A stretch of DNA of 64,000 nt from Strongyloides papillosus. Its lineage: Eukaryota > Nematoda > Chromadorea > Rhabditida > Strongyloididae. The DNA lies in the NCBI GenBank assembly GCA_005656395.1, contig SRSI01000046.1:1240001-1304000 (forward strand), written 5' to 3'. The notes beneath the pieces are model-generated. The model was not told where the DNA came from. It was given only the letters and a program-made list of their open reading frames with translations, and made no database searches. Positions 33,455-46,213 of the stretch are shown one piece after another; the first letter of the stretch is position 1, and each line of letters starts with the position of its first letter. A program made the position numbers and the translations under genes.

Positions 33455-36400
33455 TTAATGACTAACTATTTGATCACAAAATTCTCCGTAGTAGTTTGTA
33501 CCTGAACAATCACATGTATTTTGCATTCCACTTAATTTTCCACCATTCTGACATTTAGGTATACTACAATCTGTACCTCGGAAATTTTTATCACATACAC
33601 AATAAGATAAATTAATTGTTGAGGAATCCGAAAGAAATTCTCCATTTCTACATGTTATTGGTAAATTTAAATTATTTGTTAATGTTGTAAATGAAGTATA
33701 TACTTGATTATTTGGATATACTTTTTTATAGGTTTCATTATTGATATTTTTAAAGGTAAACTAAAATATTAATTGTAATTTATTATTAATGTTTTTTATA
33801 TTAACTTACTTGTAATTGATTTTGTGTATTGGAGGAAGTTTGTTGTATAAAACTATATTTATAAGAACAACCATTTCGTTCAGTTTTGTAAGTATTTGTT
33901 GTATCTTGAATGAAGTCGATATCTTGAATTGATGATTGTGGATATAGGGCATATGTAAGATTTCCTATTCCTGGAACACTACTTGGTTCATCAGATAAAT
34001 TATCCATCAAGTAAGCTACATCTACATTGTATCCATTTATCACATATGTAGTAACGAAAGACAGATCATTGGTTGAGGATGATTGTAATGAATCTTTATC
34101 TTTAACTGTATATAATGAAACAAATTTAGATGTCTTTATAGATGTTGTTGGATTTGTAAGTTGAGAATCAATTTCACCTAGAACTAAAACAAAAGCTTCT
34201 CTTGATTCTTCTATACTAACAGCAAAATTTGCAGTTAGTTCTTCCAAATGATTATTAGTAGAAATATCTCCACTAAACAATTTTTGAAGTAACTGAAAAA
34301 ATAATAAAATTTAGAAAGAAAAATATTGTGAAAAAACATACAACATAAGATATATCTAAATAATCGGTAGGATTATCAAATTTCAATGGTCCACCAGCAT
34401 TAAAAATTAATTTTCCACTATTTTTTAAATAATCATCAACACTGTTATCATGGTAAATATAGAAAAGATCCTGATTATAACCACTTGTTATATCATCAGG
34501 ACAATTATTATCAATTGGTGGAGTTTGTGTTGAAGAGGATGAAGGAGATGTTGAAGGTACTGTTGGCATTGGTGTTGAGGTTGGTAAAGAAATTCCTTCA
34601 TCCGTAACCAACCAAATTAATCCTTTTACTCCTGATGGTAAGTATTTATACAAATTATTTTTAACATCACTAATACAAATATAATTTGATGGAGAATTTT
34701 GTTGAAGAACAGACTTGAAAGATTCTTTAAAACTTCCTAAATCATTACCAATATAATATGGAGTAAGATTTTTGTTATTATCAAAGTAGTACAAACGGAA
34801 TTGCCAAAGATTTGAGACATCGGATAAAGTAAATTTATTAACTAAATCCATTGTACTTTGATAAAAACTATTAGCAGAATTTATGGAGGCCAAGACAATT
34901 GTGAAAATCCTATATTTATCGTCATCTTTACCAGGATAATTTGTTTTATCTGAACACTGACTAACTACTTCACATGAATTACCAGAATAGTTTTCAGATC
35001 CACATTTACATTTATACCCATTAGAAATAATATCATAATTCAATAAACCGTCATTACTACAGTAATAAAATTGATCATTTTTTCCTAAAATAATATTTAT
35101 AAAAAAAAAGTAATTTTTTCAAAACAAACCTTGAGTTAATGATTGATAATTTATATTAGGAACAAAATCTTTGTAATCACCTTGTACAAATAAATTAAAT
35201 GTATATGTTTGTTGGCTTTTGTTGGTGAAGAAAACATTTATATCTCCTTTATAAATAGGCCAATTGTAGATTGAATTGTCAAAGTAACTTGAATCTGTTG
35301 AACTCAAGTCAATTATTGGATTAAAAGTAACACGAATTACTGTTGGTGACATAACTTCTATAACACCGGAGTTTATAGAATTAATAGGACTCATTAAAAT
35401 ATCATTTGATGCTACACCACTTGTTAATTGATTGATATCACAAGTAACTCCAGAAATTTCATTAACATCACCATCTATTGAAATATCAGTACGTATAACT
35501 ATACCATTATCACTATTAGGACCATTAGGAATTTCAGAAGAGATAAGCTTATTTGATATTGATAGATATGAGAGATCTATGAAATTATAATTATTATAAA
35601 TATCAACACCCTCCCATATACGTACTGAAATTTGAGTTAATGGATATATTAATGCTTGTAAACTAATTGTATACGTTTCTGGTGGTAAATTTTTAAAGAT
35701 AACATATTCATAATTAGAAGATTGATCACTATTATTTGAGTTATTAAAGCTTGTTAGTGAATTTTTAATTATACTTCCATTACTATTTATCATTTTAACA
35801 TTTAACATGTAACCATTTGTTGGTGATCCTGATAAAGCATCCGATGAAACAGATACAATAATATTTTTAGGCTCTGTAATTGTTATTTTACCATAATTAT
35901 CAACACCATAATCATTTGTTATACTCCTTGATTGTATAAGAGTATTTGGATAAATATTAGTAAAGAAATCAGTAATAGTATTTTGAGCAAAATATGAAGT
36001 ATCAGGTTGACGAAGGTTATGATTCAAGAAAAACATATGACCATTTGTTGCTTTGACAAGTTGCGTAAATATATCAATAGATTTAAAGTACTTTGAATTG
36101 TACTGTGCTAAAACATATATTGAAACTCTTTTTGCAACAGCATATTCAATTAATGGTCTTATAAGTTTCTGACTATTTATTGTTATTACCTGTCCAGTAA
36201 ATGGTAATAATACTAAGGGTGAATTTTTTTGGAATCTATCATCTTTTAACATATTTAATGCTTCTTGTATCATATCAACATATGATGTTCCTTGTGTCAT
36301 TTTACAATGGCTTGTAAATGATCTAACATTATCAATAAATGTAGAAAATGTACTATAATAGTTGGATGTTGGTGTGGTATCTGAACTATCAGCAAAATAT

Positions 36401-38580
36401 AAATAACCATTATTATAAAATGTGTTACTTAAGTTAGTTTGTGTTAAGGATGCAATTCCATTAAGATATGGCATAGCAACAGAGTAATCAACTCCACATG
36501 ATGCAACAAGACCAAATGTAACTGATCTTTGTAATGGAGCAGGTGTTGTAGGTGATGATGAAGTTTGTTGTGAAGTGGATGATACCGATGAAATTGTAGA
36601 TGATATGACGCTTTGAGTAGATAAAGTAGTTACATCAGATGGAGTTGTTGTAGTTGGTGTCATGGGTATATAACATTTAATTGGAAGATATCTTTGATAA
36701 TAAAAAATTTTTCCTGGGAATGATATTTCTACCACAACAATAAACCATGATCTTTTATTTACACTACACTTGAAACTATTAGATGTATCACCTAATGTAT
36801 ATCCAAAAATAGTATTTCCTCTATTTACAATATTTATAAAATTAGCATCTGAATTTTGTGTAACAAAACTTCCCAATGTAACATTAAAATCATTTTTATC
36901 AGGTGAAAAGGAGTATTGTTGTAAAATTTTTTGTTTTTGAACGTTAAAATTAATATAATTTTGAGTATTATCCAACATAGAAATGTAGCCTGAATCTTTT
37001 CCATCTTTATTGATAATACTACTTGGTATTATACTATAATAAACATCAATTCCTTGTTGTGATTGTTGTGTTGGATATGATGTTAGAAATTGTATGGAAC
37101 AACTTCCTTGGATATTTTGTATATTTAATGTGTTTTTTCCTTGTCCTGTTGGTGATAAATTATTAGTTGATAAAGTAATAGTTTTATTGTCATATGAATG
37201 TGATATAATATTAAATAATGGATTAATTTGTTTAGTCATATCTATGGGAGTGTCAGATTCAATTATAAGATGTGCACTTGAAACAAACAAATCTGATTGA
37301 TAATTTAATGATACACCAGGAGAACAATTGTCATTCATTGAAAATGATACCATTTGTGGATTATATAAAATATCAAAGGAATGTTGGATACCCTTAAAAA
37401 ATTAGTTAAAAATATGGTAAAAATTTAAACATACAGATTGGGGATCATCAGAATTTAATTGATAAAATATACCACCACTTAAGTAGGCAAGATCTCTAAA
37501 TGCAGAGAATGAATTTTTAACTTCAACTTCACTTTCATCACAACCGTCTAACAAAAGATCATTCTGGAAGAGTATTGTAACTCTAATTTTAAATGCTACA
37601 ACCAATTCTTCTAACTCATCTTTATATATATCATAATCACTAGGTGGATGTTGTGTATATATTACTAAAGGTGAATTTTCTATCTTGTTACTTTTAATTA
37701 AATTGATAATATTTTGATACATTCCTACAGTATAACATAAATATGACTTTGGTTGTTGAGGTAGTATTGTTGTATTAATAAAATTGATAAAATCATTTGA
37801 ATTACCAAAAGTAGATGAGGCAAAAGCAGAAGTAGAGGTTGTTGAGTAATCATAACCAACTAAGTAATTATTATAATTATTTGTATTATTAATTACATGA
37901 TTAATCATAACTTCTTTAAATATTTTTAAACCCATTTTTCCATAATATGCTGTACTATCTTCAAATATGTATACATTAAATGTTGATTGAGATGATGTAA
38001 AGATATTTTCTGGTTTTGGATGCTTAATATAACCTTCACAATGGTAACCTATGTAACCTTTCGGGCAAATACATCTATTTGTTTTTGTATCAAGATACCC
38101 TCCTGATACACATTTTAATGTTTCACATTTATCACCTTCAAACAATCCTTGACAAAGACATTTTGAATTATCTATGTATAAACCTCCGTTATAACAATTT
38201 GGTGCTGGAGTTGTTGTAGTAGGACCTTCGGTAGTTGTAATTCCGGGAGTTCCAGGAGATGTACTTCCAGGAGTTCCATTAGATGTACTTTCAGAAGCTT
38301 CAGTAGATGTACTTACAGGAGTTCCAGGAGATGTGCTTCCGGGAGTTCCATTAGATGCACTTCCAGAAGCTCCAGTAGATGTACTTCCAGGAGTTCCAGG
38401 AGATGTGCTTCCAGGAGTTCCATTAGATGCACTTCCAGAAGCTCCAGTAGATGTACTTCCAGGAGTTCCAGGAGATGTGCTTCCAGGAGTTCCATTAGTT
38501 GCGCTTACTTGAGCTATTATCAATGAAGTCAATGATAATATAAAAGTTAGTACAAAAATAAGAAAGTAAATTTTTTTCAT
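33455..38580 (-). CDS. large secreted EGF / vWA-like protein
   Basis: Minus exons 38580-37435, 37392-35130, 35084-34342, 34292-33810 and 33760-33455; all four introns (42-49 bp) are GT-AG and in frame, giving 1646 aa. A signal peptide (MKKIYFLIFVLTFILSLTSL) is followed by a Thr/Ser/Pro repeat, two EGF-like modules (CYNGG...CLC..., then CPKGYIGYHC) and a vWA-like domain. A long beta-rich region with a second vWA-like domain (VTFGLVASCGVDYSVAM) follows, then another EGF-like module, a third vWA-like region and two EGF-like modules at the C terminus (CVCDKNFRGTDC, CDCSGTNYYGEFC). The layout recalls nematode secreted vWA/EGF proteins such as IRG-7, but this is only a resemblance. It is likely extracellular, for example on cuticle or in pseudocoelomic fluid. 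Ser/Thr stretches suggest heavy O-glycosylation. Confidence 0.85.
38209..38496 (-). repeat. 72-bp coding tandem repeat, about four copies
   Basis: The unit NGTPGSTSPGTPGSTSTGAS plus four residues (24 aa) repeats from residue 29 to about residue 124 of the secreted protein; the fourth copy is partial and diverged. An alternative frame is open throughout because the DNA unit is repetitive and stop-free. Confidence 0.85.
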
Positions 38581-40077
38581 ACTACTGGAAAAAAAATTGA
38601 ATATTTAAATTGATTAATAATGAAATACAAACAAAATGGCAATAAGAAACTTTTATATGCTTAACCTATAATCTTCATACATTTTTGTAAGTTTTAATTA
38701 TAACTGATAACAGTTTAACGCACACTACTTGCACTTCTTCTTTTAAAAGGATTTATTATACATTAATATTTTAGGAGTGCCTTCTTGTTGATAAGCTTTT
38801 GATTGATTCGTACCTTTTGACAAGATTATTTTAATTGTATCATAAATTATCTTTAGAATTTAAAAAAAAATTATTTTTTCTATCATTTCAAAATATATTT
38901 GTTTTCGATAAAATCAATTGCTGGCATATCATTAAACGATAATTGAATAATTATAAGTTTTGTCGTAAGAATATCAAATTTCATGTATATAATTTATGAA
39001 GCCTGTCATTGTGTATTAGTTGATGTCATCTTTTATTATTAACTTATCTTTAAGTTGCTTAAATGATTATTAAAAAATTATACATTTCATGTAATAAACA
39101 TTTGTATTGAATGACTTTAAAAAATTGTTACACAATAATAATAATGCTTTTTGCATCAATGTTTGATTTATTTTATAAATAGAATCCTTATTATTATAAA
39201 CTCATAAATAATTTCACTCCTTTTTATTAAAAAAAATTTCCTTTTGAAATGTTGTGGAGTGCTTTCAAATTATATTTACACATAATAATTAAATAAGTAT
39301 ATCAAGATACTTATATCTAATAATTATAATACGGGTGAATCATGAAATAAAAATGTTTAAATATGCTTATTATATATGCATACCTTTATTTCGTTCTTCA
39401 AATAGACAGTTATCGAGTATTTATTTTAGGACACATAATTATAGTAACAATACTGTGACTAAGTACCTTTATAAAACAGTTACCTTTATTTTTATTCAAG
39501 TGTTCTTGAGTAAATTTATAAGTAGAAAGTTGGCAATATCCTCAAAAAAATTTTGGTAAGGACTTCTAAAAACAAGTTTTATACATCTGCTTTTTTTTAT
39601 TAAAAGTTAAATATAAAATGTGGTGAGCTTTTTAACAATGAAATAAACTTTTCACGGCACATGTATTTTAAATTACCCATATTCATTTTAACAAAAGGAT
39701 TTAAAAATTTGTTTTAACAAATTATCGGAAGGACACCTACAGTTTATTTATTTTAAAAATCGGCATTGTATTAAAATAATATTCAGTACATTTAATTGGT
39801 ATTTATTAGGTTTATTAATAAAAATGTTGCGCTATTGTGTTTTAAGAGGTTGATTTTAATATCTACGCAACAGGGTACCTATGGAGATTATAATAAGAGT
39901 TGTAGAAAGCCGAAATGACATTAATCTAATGGCTTATGAAGTTACGCAATTTTTATGTATACATTAAAAAGAGTAAGTCAAAACTTTTATTTTTATGAGA
40001 AAGATAAAACTATATATGTGTGTATAATGAGATCACCGGTAAAAAGAAATTATTAATTATTGAAATAATTCTCTTTG
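38581..40077. other. intergenic with one doubtful small frame
   Basis: A plus frame from ATG 39353 to 39559 (68 aa, MFKYAYYICIPLFRSSNRQL...) has a mixed composition but no domain; I leave it unsupported. The rest is AT-rich without features. Confidence 0.5.
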
Positions 40078-40986
40078 TTAAATAAAATTAGATCCATAAT
40101 CTTGAGGTACAAGATGATTTGAATGAATTGATGTTGCGCTGGTTTGTGAAGATTGATATCCTGAAGAGTAACATGAATTCCTTTTAACGTATACAGAAGT
40201 TAACTTCTCTTTATCGTCAATTGTTTCGTAATCTTCATCATTACTAACACCTATCTTTATTTTTGTGGATGGTATTTGTGGATATCTACATATAGTAACA
40301 TCTCTTCTTTTCGTTTTTATTTTATTTCTTTGTCTTAAAAGTAAAATTGATAAAGATACAGTTGTTATAAAGATAACAGTTAATAAAAATCCCAGGATAA
40401 TAATAAAAGTTGTTTGATTAATTTTAACTTCTCCTAATGCCAATGTATGTGAAATAGTTTTATTATCTTTTTCATCTAATTGTCTACCCTCCGAACACCA
40501 TGGGCAGATGGTATCGTATTTTTTCAATTGAATTATTGCTGTAAAGCATTTTCCTTCAAATTCTATTAGTGATGGCGTCTTTTCAGTAGTCGAAGAATGA
40601 TTGACATTTTGAATAGGAAATGTACGGATGTTTGAAGATTTATCACAATCCAATGGAATATTATATAATGGATCTATACCAATTATTTTGATGGTCATTA
40701 ATAACGATTCAGGATTTCCTGTAGGAAAATAATTATTAAAAATAACATTTCTTGTTGAAGTTGAATGTAATGGAAAATCTATTCTTTGAATATCCTCAAT
40801 ATCTATTTGTTGAGAAAGTATTTGAAATCTTGGATTTGTACACCTTTCAGCACTTAAACATCCACGTTTCCATTGAACTGATAATATTTCACCAACAACC
40901 CAAAAATGATTTTGGGAAATAGAGTTGGTTAATGAAACAAAAGTAGTAAAAAATATTATAAGAATATACATAATTATTGAATACAT
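40078..40986 (-). CDS. type I membrane protein, hypothetical
   Basis: Single exon, 302 aa. A signal peptide (MYSIIMYILIIFFTTFVSL) is followed by an extracellular part of about 180 residues with six cysteines (including CLSAERC and ICPWC) and NHS/NKT/NQT glycosylation sites. One membrane helix (FIIILGFLLTVIFITTVSLSI) follows, then an about 85-residue basic/Ser-rich tail with tyrosine motifs (DEDYETIDD, SGYQSS). It looks like a small receptor or adhesion protein. No known extracellular domain was recognised. The tail ends DYGSNFI, not a clear PDZ ligand. Confidence 0.7.
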   Translation of the reverse strand: MYSIIMYILIIFFTTFVSLTNSISQNHFWVVGEILSVQWKRGCLSAERCTNPRFQILSQQIDIEDIQRIDFPLHSTSTRNVIFNNYFPTGNPESLLMTIKIIGIDPLYNIPLDCDKSSNIRTFPIQNVNHSSTTEKTPSLIEFEGKCFTAIIQLKKYDTICPWCSEGRQLDEKDNKTISHTLALGEVKINQTTFIIILGFLLTVIFITTVSLSILLLRQRNKIKTKRRDVTICRYPQIPSTKIKIGVSNDEDYETIDDKEKLTSVYVKRNSCYSSGYQSSQTSATSIHSNHLVPQDYGSNFI

Positions 40987-41215
40987 GTATACTTAATACT
41001 TCTGTTATTCTTATATAATATTATAATAAAATCTTATCAGAAAAAAAGTATAATATATTATCCAATAAATATTTCAGATTAGATATATGTCAGTTCTTGG
41101 ACATTTAGCTAATATATATGTTTATATTTATATAATTTCCCCTCAAACTAAAATAGGCGTGGTTAATTTTTATATAGAATGTGCCAAAACAAATCATTAA
41201 TAAGATGCCATATAG

Positions 41216-41449
41216 ATGTCGGCGGAGACACTTTTATTACCTTTAATTGGTATGTATTACTGATTTAGAATACCTTCTTAATATAAACCAAAAACTTTTG
41301 ACCTTTCCTAACTAACTTCTTGTTATTTTTATCATTAAAGGTAATGATGATGGAACATTTTATGATCTGTCCTTTTTAAAACATCAAAAGGTAAATCTAA
41401 TGTTTATTTGTATAATTAGAAGTATAAAAAGATAAATGTGTATTTATGA
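41216..41449 (+). CDS. possible micro-gene, spliced, about 37 aa
   Basis: Exons 41216-41249, 41341-41390 and perhaps 41420-41449. ATG in good context gives MSAETLLLPLIG; donor GTATGT at 41250, acceptor ATTAAAG at 41340, then NDDGTFYDLSFLKHQK followed by donor GTAAAT. A 29-bp second intron would add KYKKINVYL. Without the second splice the peptide ends soon anyway. Both junctions keep frame, and the first intron has a CTAAC element before its acceptor. No family was recognised. Confidence 0.35.
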
Positions 41450-42328
41450 CAGTAAAAAAGAAAAATATCCATGTTGACAATATCACATCTGGTTATGATG
41501 TAATGCTTTTATATAATGTATATCAGACATTTGTTTTGTAAATGATTTTCGGTATATGGAAGTAAATTCAAAGAGATCGTCTGACAGCTAACTTGTCAAT
41601 ACAAAACCAAACTTTTCATTGAGACATTTATCATTGTGAAGTTGAATAAAGAAATATAATAAATTTGCCGATATTTATATTTAAGTGATATGTTTGTACA
41701 TTTTAAATAATACACATTGTCTATATTTGTATATTTAAAGATGATCCTATTTCATTAATTATAATAATAATAATACTTTTGTCTTTTATTTTTGTTGTTT
41801 ATACAAAAAGTGAGAAGATAATAAATAATATGGTAAAAAGACAACATTCTTTAACAATCATCAGTTTTGATTTAATAATTATAATAATTTTAAGTTAAAA
41901 GAATAATTATCATTAGAATATTATTAATATACCCTTTAATAATAACTTCTCTGTATAATTTAATAAAACAACACTTTTTTTTACATTAATAATAAATAAA
42001 CATAAAAGAAAATTTTAACTAATTAAAACAAGTTATTTTAAGAAATACCCTGTAACAAAATTTTATGCACGAAAACATCTGTTCCAATATCCATATATAA
42101 AACTTAAAATCATAATAGTTAAGGAAATTTAAATGTTTTTATTATAAAACAAGAATTATAATTATATCATTTATAAATTTTGATTATACAACATTTGTAA
42201 TGATTTTTTTTCAATCTAACCAGTAATAATAAAATAGTAAATCAATTGGAACAAATTAAAAATAAAGGCATAAGATAGATTTTTATGTAATAAAAACATA
42301 TATTTTTATTTTAACAAATATTTTTTAA
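41450..42328. other. intergenic, no gene seen
   Basis: AT-rich and presumably the promoter side of the secreted protein gene at 42329. No frame or repeat of note. Confidence 0.55.
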
Positions 42329-42915
<587 letters not shown>

Positions 42916-45689
42916 TTATAAGTAAAAAAATTGTCATATTACATTTATACTTAAATAATATTATCCTCAATTAAAATAAATCTTATAAAATATATAACAC
43001 TTTCCTGATAATTATATTTAATAATTATTATTTTCCAAATCCTACATATCTTATATAATAATCTTACAATTAAATGAACAACGATTAGCTTGTTAAGAAT
43101 GTTTTATGGTTTTAAGGCATCATGTCATAACATTAGTAAGTGATGTAATGAAAGCAGATGGTTTTGATAAGCCTTTCAGGATGCACAGATTATTATTTGA
43201 ACATCTATCGGTAATAAAAATCATATATAATAAATGCCCTAATATAAAAATGACGATCTCTATAGTAATTTGTCATACATATCTTATTATCAATTAAATT
43301 TTAACACATCAAATATGTAGTTTAAAGGTATTTACAAATTACCCTTTGATTTATACTTGATAATATTACATAATCTAATTAATTATATCAAATAATCTTT
43401 TATCCACTCTTCTATCAAAAAAGTAATAAATTATAAAGTACCACTTTATATTGTATTAATTTAAAAGCCACTTATCATGAAGTGTAAAATTATAAATATA
43501 ATTGGGTCTTTGTAATGATAAAAACCTAATTTTATTAAATATATTTTATATTATAATTAAATTAATAATAAAATATATTAGATAACTTTTCTTAACTTTT
43601 TAAGATATGTTTCTTGAGATACTCGAACAAGATGGAACAAGTAAAAATCTAAGACCCACTTTTTTATATCTTAAACAATACCCCTTTGCGAAATATTTCA
43701 ACAAGTGAGATATTAACTTCATATTTCCACACTGCACGTTATTATGGCTTCTAAAAATTTTCAACCATTATCAATTTTTTTCAAAAATTTCTCTAAGAAG
43801 TTGTAACAATATATACATTAATTTCCACTATTTTTTGAGTACTTTCTAAGTACCAATGTAGAAATTGTAAAAAATCTTATTTTTAAATGGGTTTACTTAC
43901 AAAATCACAGCAATATTGAGAATTCAAATCTTGGAAATATTAAACTTAGAATTGGCATGTTTAAAAACCTGTATATATTTATTTGAATTACCAAAATCTA
44001 TCAAAGAAATGAAGATCTAATGCTATTAATGTAATTTTCATACTAAATAATCTTGTATTGTATCTTTACATTTATATCATCAACTTATTAAAAAAAATGA
44101 GGTTTATAATTAATACTAATAAAAAAATTTTGATGAATCAAAAAATCATTGTTGTGGATACAATGTGGTCTGTAAAATTGCTTTAAAAATGATTTACCTC
44201 GGATTATGTATCAATTTTAAATTTCACATTATCGCCTTTGAATTCAAAAACAGGTGACATTTTATGATATTGTTAAAATCATCGACTCTATTATCATTGT
44301 CAGAATTCAAATTGTTTTGACTGATAATCTTTCATATTTCAATGTTCCTACATCATAGAAATTAACGCTATTTGTGAAAATAGTTATATAAAAAAGTCTA
44401 CTTTTGAAACCACTTGTAGGTATTTAGAAATTAAACAGGAATTCAAATAACCTCAAAACAACTTTTTACTATTTGAAACAATATTTACTTGTGAAATTCT
44501 ACACTACTGAAGTTCCTAATTTTGTCATTTTTTAAACGTTCTCTGAGGCGTTAAAAGTCAATATACAAATTCTGCTGAGTTCATTCAAGTGTCTGAAGTC
44601 ATACTCACCCATATAAACCCGTTATATTGGCACACACAAAAATTTTATGAAAACAGCATTACTCCAAGTATTTTTTAAAAAAGCAAACTTTTTACATAAA
44701 AATTTGATTAAATTATATTGTATAGGAACACAAATGATATTGTTTTGTAAGGAAATACACATGCATTTTCTTCAATACTCATAAAGTTAAATTCAACAAT
44801 ATTAGAAAATTCTAATCATTTTACTATATAAAATTCATAACAAAAACAGCCATTTTTCATAAAAAAAATCTAGTTTTCAAAATTCGAATATGTGGAAAAT
44901 TGAAATTTTCTTGTAGAATGGTGAATTGATATTAATATTTTTTAATTACTAGAAATAATGCATTAAATCTTTCTACACTGAAACTTATAATTACAGCTAA
45001 AAACTTAATATTAGAATATTTGTTCTGTTATAATTATATAAATTAATCATGAAAATATTTATGAATAAATAAAATATTTTTTAGACCATCAATTTGTATA
45101 CTTGTGAAATAAAATGTTCAATTTTATGTGTTTTGCAGCACATGTTAGTGTTTATATTGCAATTATCTGTCAAAACTAAAGAATCTTGAAAAACACTTTT
45201 CCGATTACCATAGAATTTATGCAAGAAGAGTTATTCGTTGTGTAGATTATAAATGCATCAAATTGTTTTGTAATCATAAGGTTGTTTTTTTTCTCATTGG
45301 AATATCTAGTCTGAAGTATTTTTATACTAATTTTAAAAATACATAACTACGATTTGTTTTAATTTGTATTAACATAAATTATTAAGTTATACAAACAATT
45401 TATACATTTGTTGCTACAATATCTATCTTGTGTTTAAGGAATATTGTGCCAAAATGTGTCATTTTGCCACAGAAGGCAGTTAAGTTAAATTTATCTACAA
45501 TTATGATATAATACAGTTTCCAAAAAATGTATAGTACATTATAAAATAAAAAAAATAAATAATTTTTTTACCAATATAACAAGTAACCAGAACTTTGTTA
45601 ATTTTTTTACTCATTTGTACCTTGAAATATTTGAGGCATTACATGGATTTTATGTGAAACAAATTTATAACAATATTGAACTAAAAAAT
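42916..45689. other. intergenic with one exon-like fragment
   Basis: Mostly AT-rich. At 43106-43210 a plus frame (MVLRHHVITLVSDVMKADGF...) ends at a donor-like GTAATA and weakly recalls the RHxxLxxDxM helix of RNA polymerase large subunits; no neighbouring exon was found, so I do not call a gene. Nothing else supported. Confidence 0.4.
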
Positions 45690-45926
45690 GATAGGAAAAT
45701 AATGAACCCGAATTCAACAAGACTTCCATTTCAAGTGTACAACCATATCTTCTACAAACGGGGAATTCTGAATATCTATTCCATAAACCTGCACCTCTAC
45801 AACAACACAGTGATAAAAAGAGGACTATCGACATACTATATGAAACTGACATCTCGGCTGTTTGCTACAATCAAAGTTACATGGATAGATACCAATTCAA
45901 CAGCATAAGCATTATCCACAATTCCT
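45690..45926 (+). other. coding-like open frame upstream of LAS1
   Basis: About 78 codons are open on plus, from after a TAG near 45688 to TAA about 45926, reading ENNEPEFNKTSISSVQPYLL and on through QQHSDKKRTIDILYETDIS. Codons are GC-rich like the LAS1 gene. A different frame is also open (45615-45908). There is no ATG at its start. It may be an upstream exon, a 5' gene of an operon, or a relic. Confidence 0.3.
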
Positions 45927-46002
45927 TACATTCAACAACATAAGACGAAAAGCGGACAAATCCCAAAATACATTTGAGAGAATGACAGAAAGAAAAAGAG
46001 CA

Positions 46003-46081
46003 CTTTATGATGTTCAGGTAAGAAAAAAGAATTCTTTATGATGTTCAGGTAAGAAAAAAAAACACTTTATGATGTTCAGGT
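46003..46081 (+). repeat. triplicated 17-bp splice-donor-like unit
   Basis: CTTTATGATGTTCAGGT occurs at 46003-46019, 46034-46050 and 46065-46081, a 31-bp period, each followed by an A-rich run. The first two continue as GTAAGA, a good splice donor after TTCAG; the third continues GTGGGA. The core TGATGTTCAGGTA also occurs inside the retroelement at 695-707, again followed by A-runs. Confidence 0.75.
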
Positions 46082-46213
46082 GGGATAAAAAAATGAGGTT
46101 CTCGACAGGAAAGTCAAAGAACACCTTTTGGGTTTATATAAATACCCACATTTTTCCAAAGTCATTTATTTTACTTTTTTGCGTGCACTTCAAAATCACT
46201 GCACGAACACAAG

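Noticed and set aside
38313..38495. 60-aa LLE/EAH repeat frame in the secreted protein gene
   Set aside because: It is an out-of-frame reading of the 72-bp repeat; the main frame has signal peptide and EGF domains.
43106..43297. RNA polymerase fragment
   Set aside because: Similarity rests on a few residues and no neighbouring exon was found.
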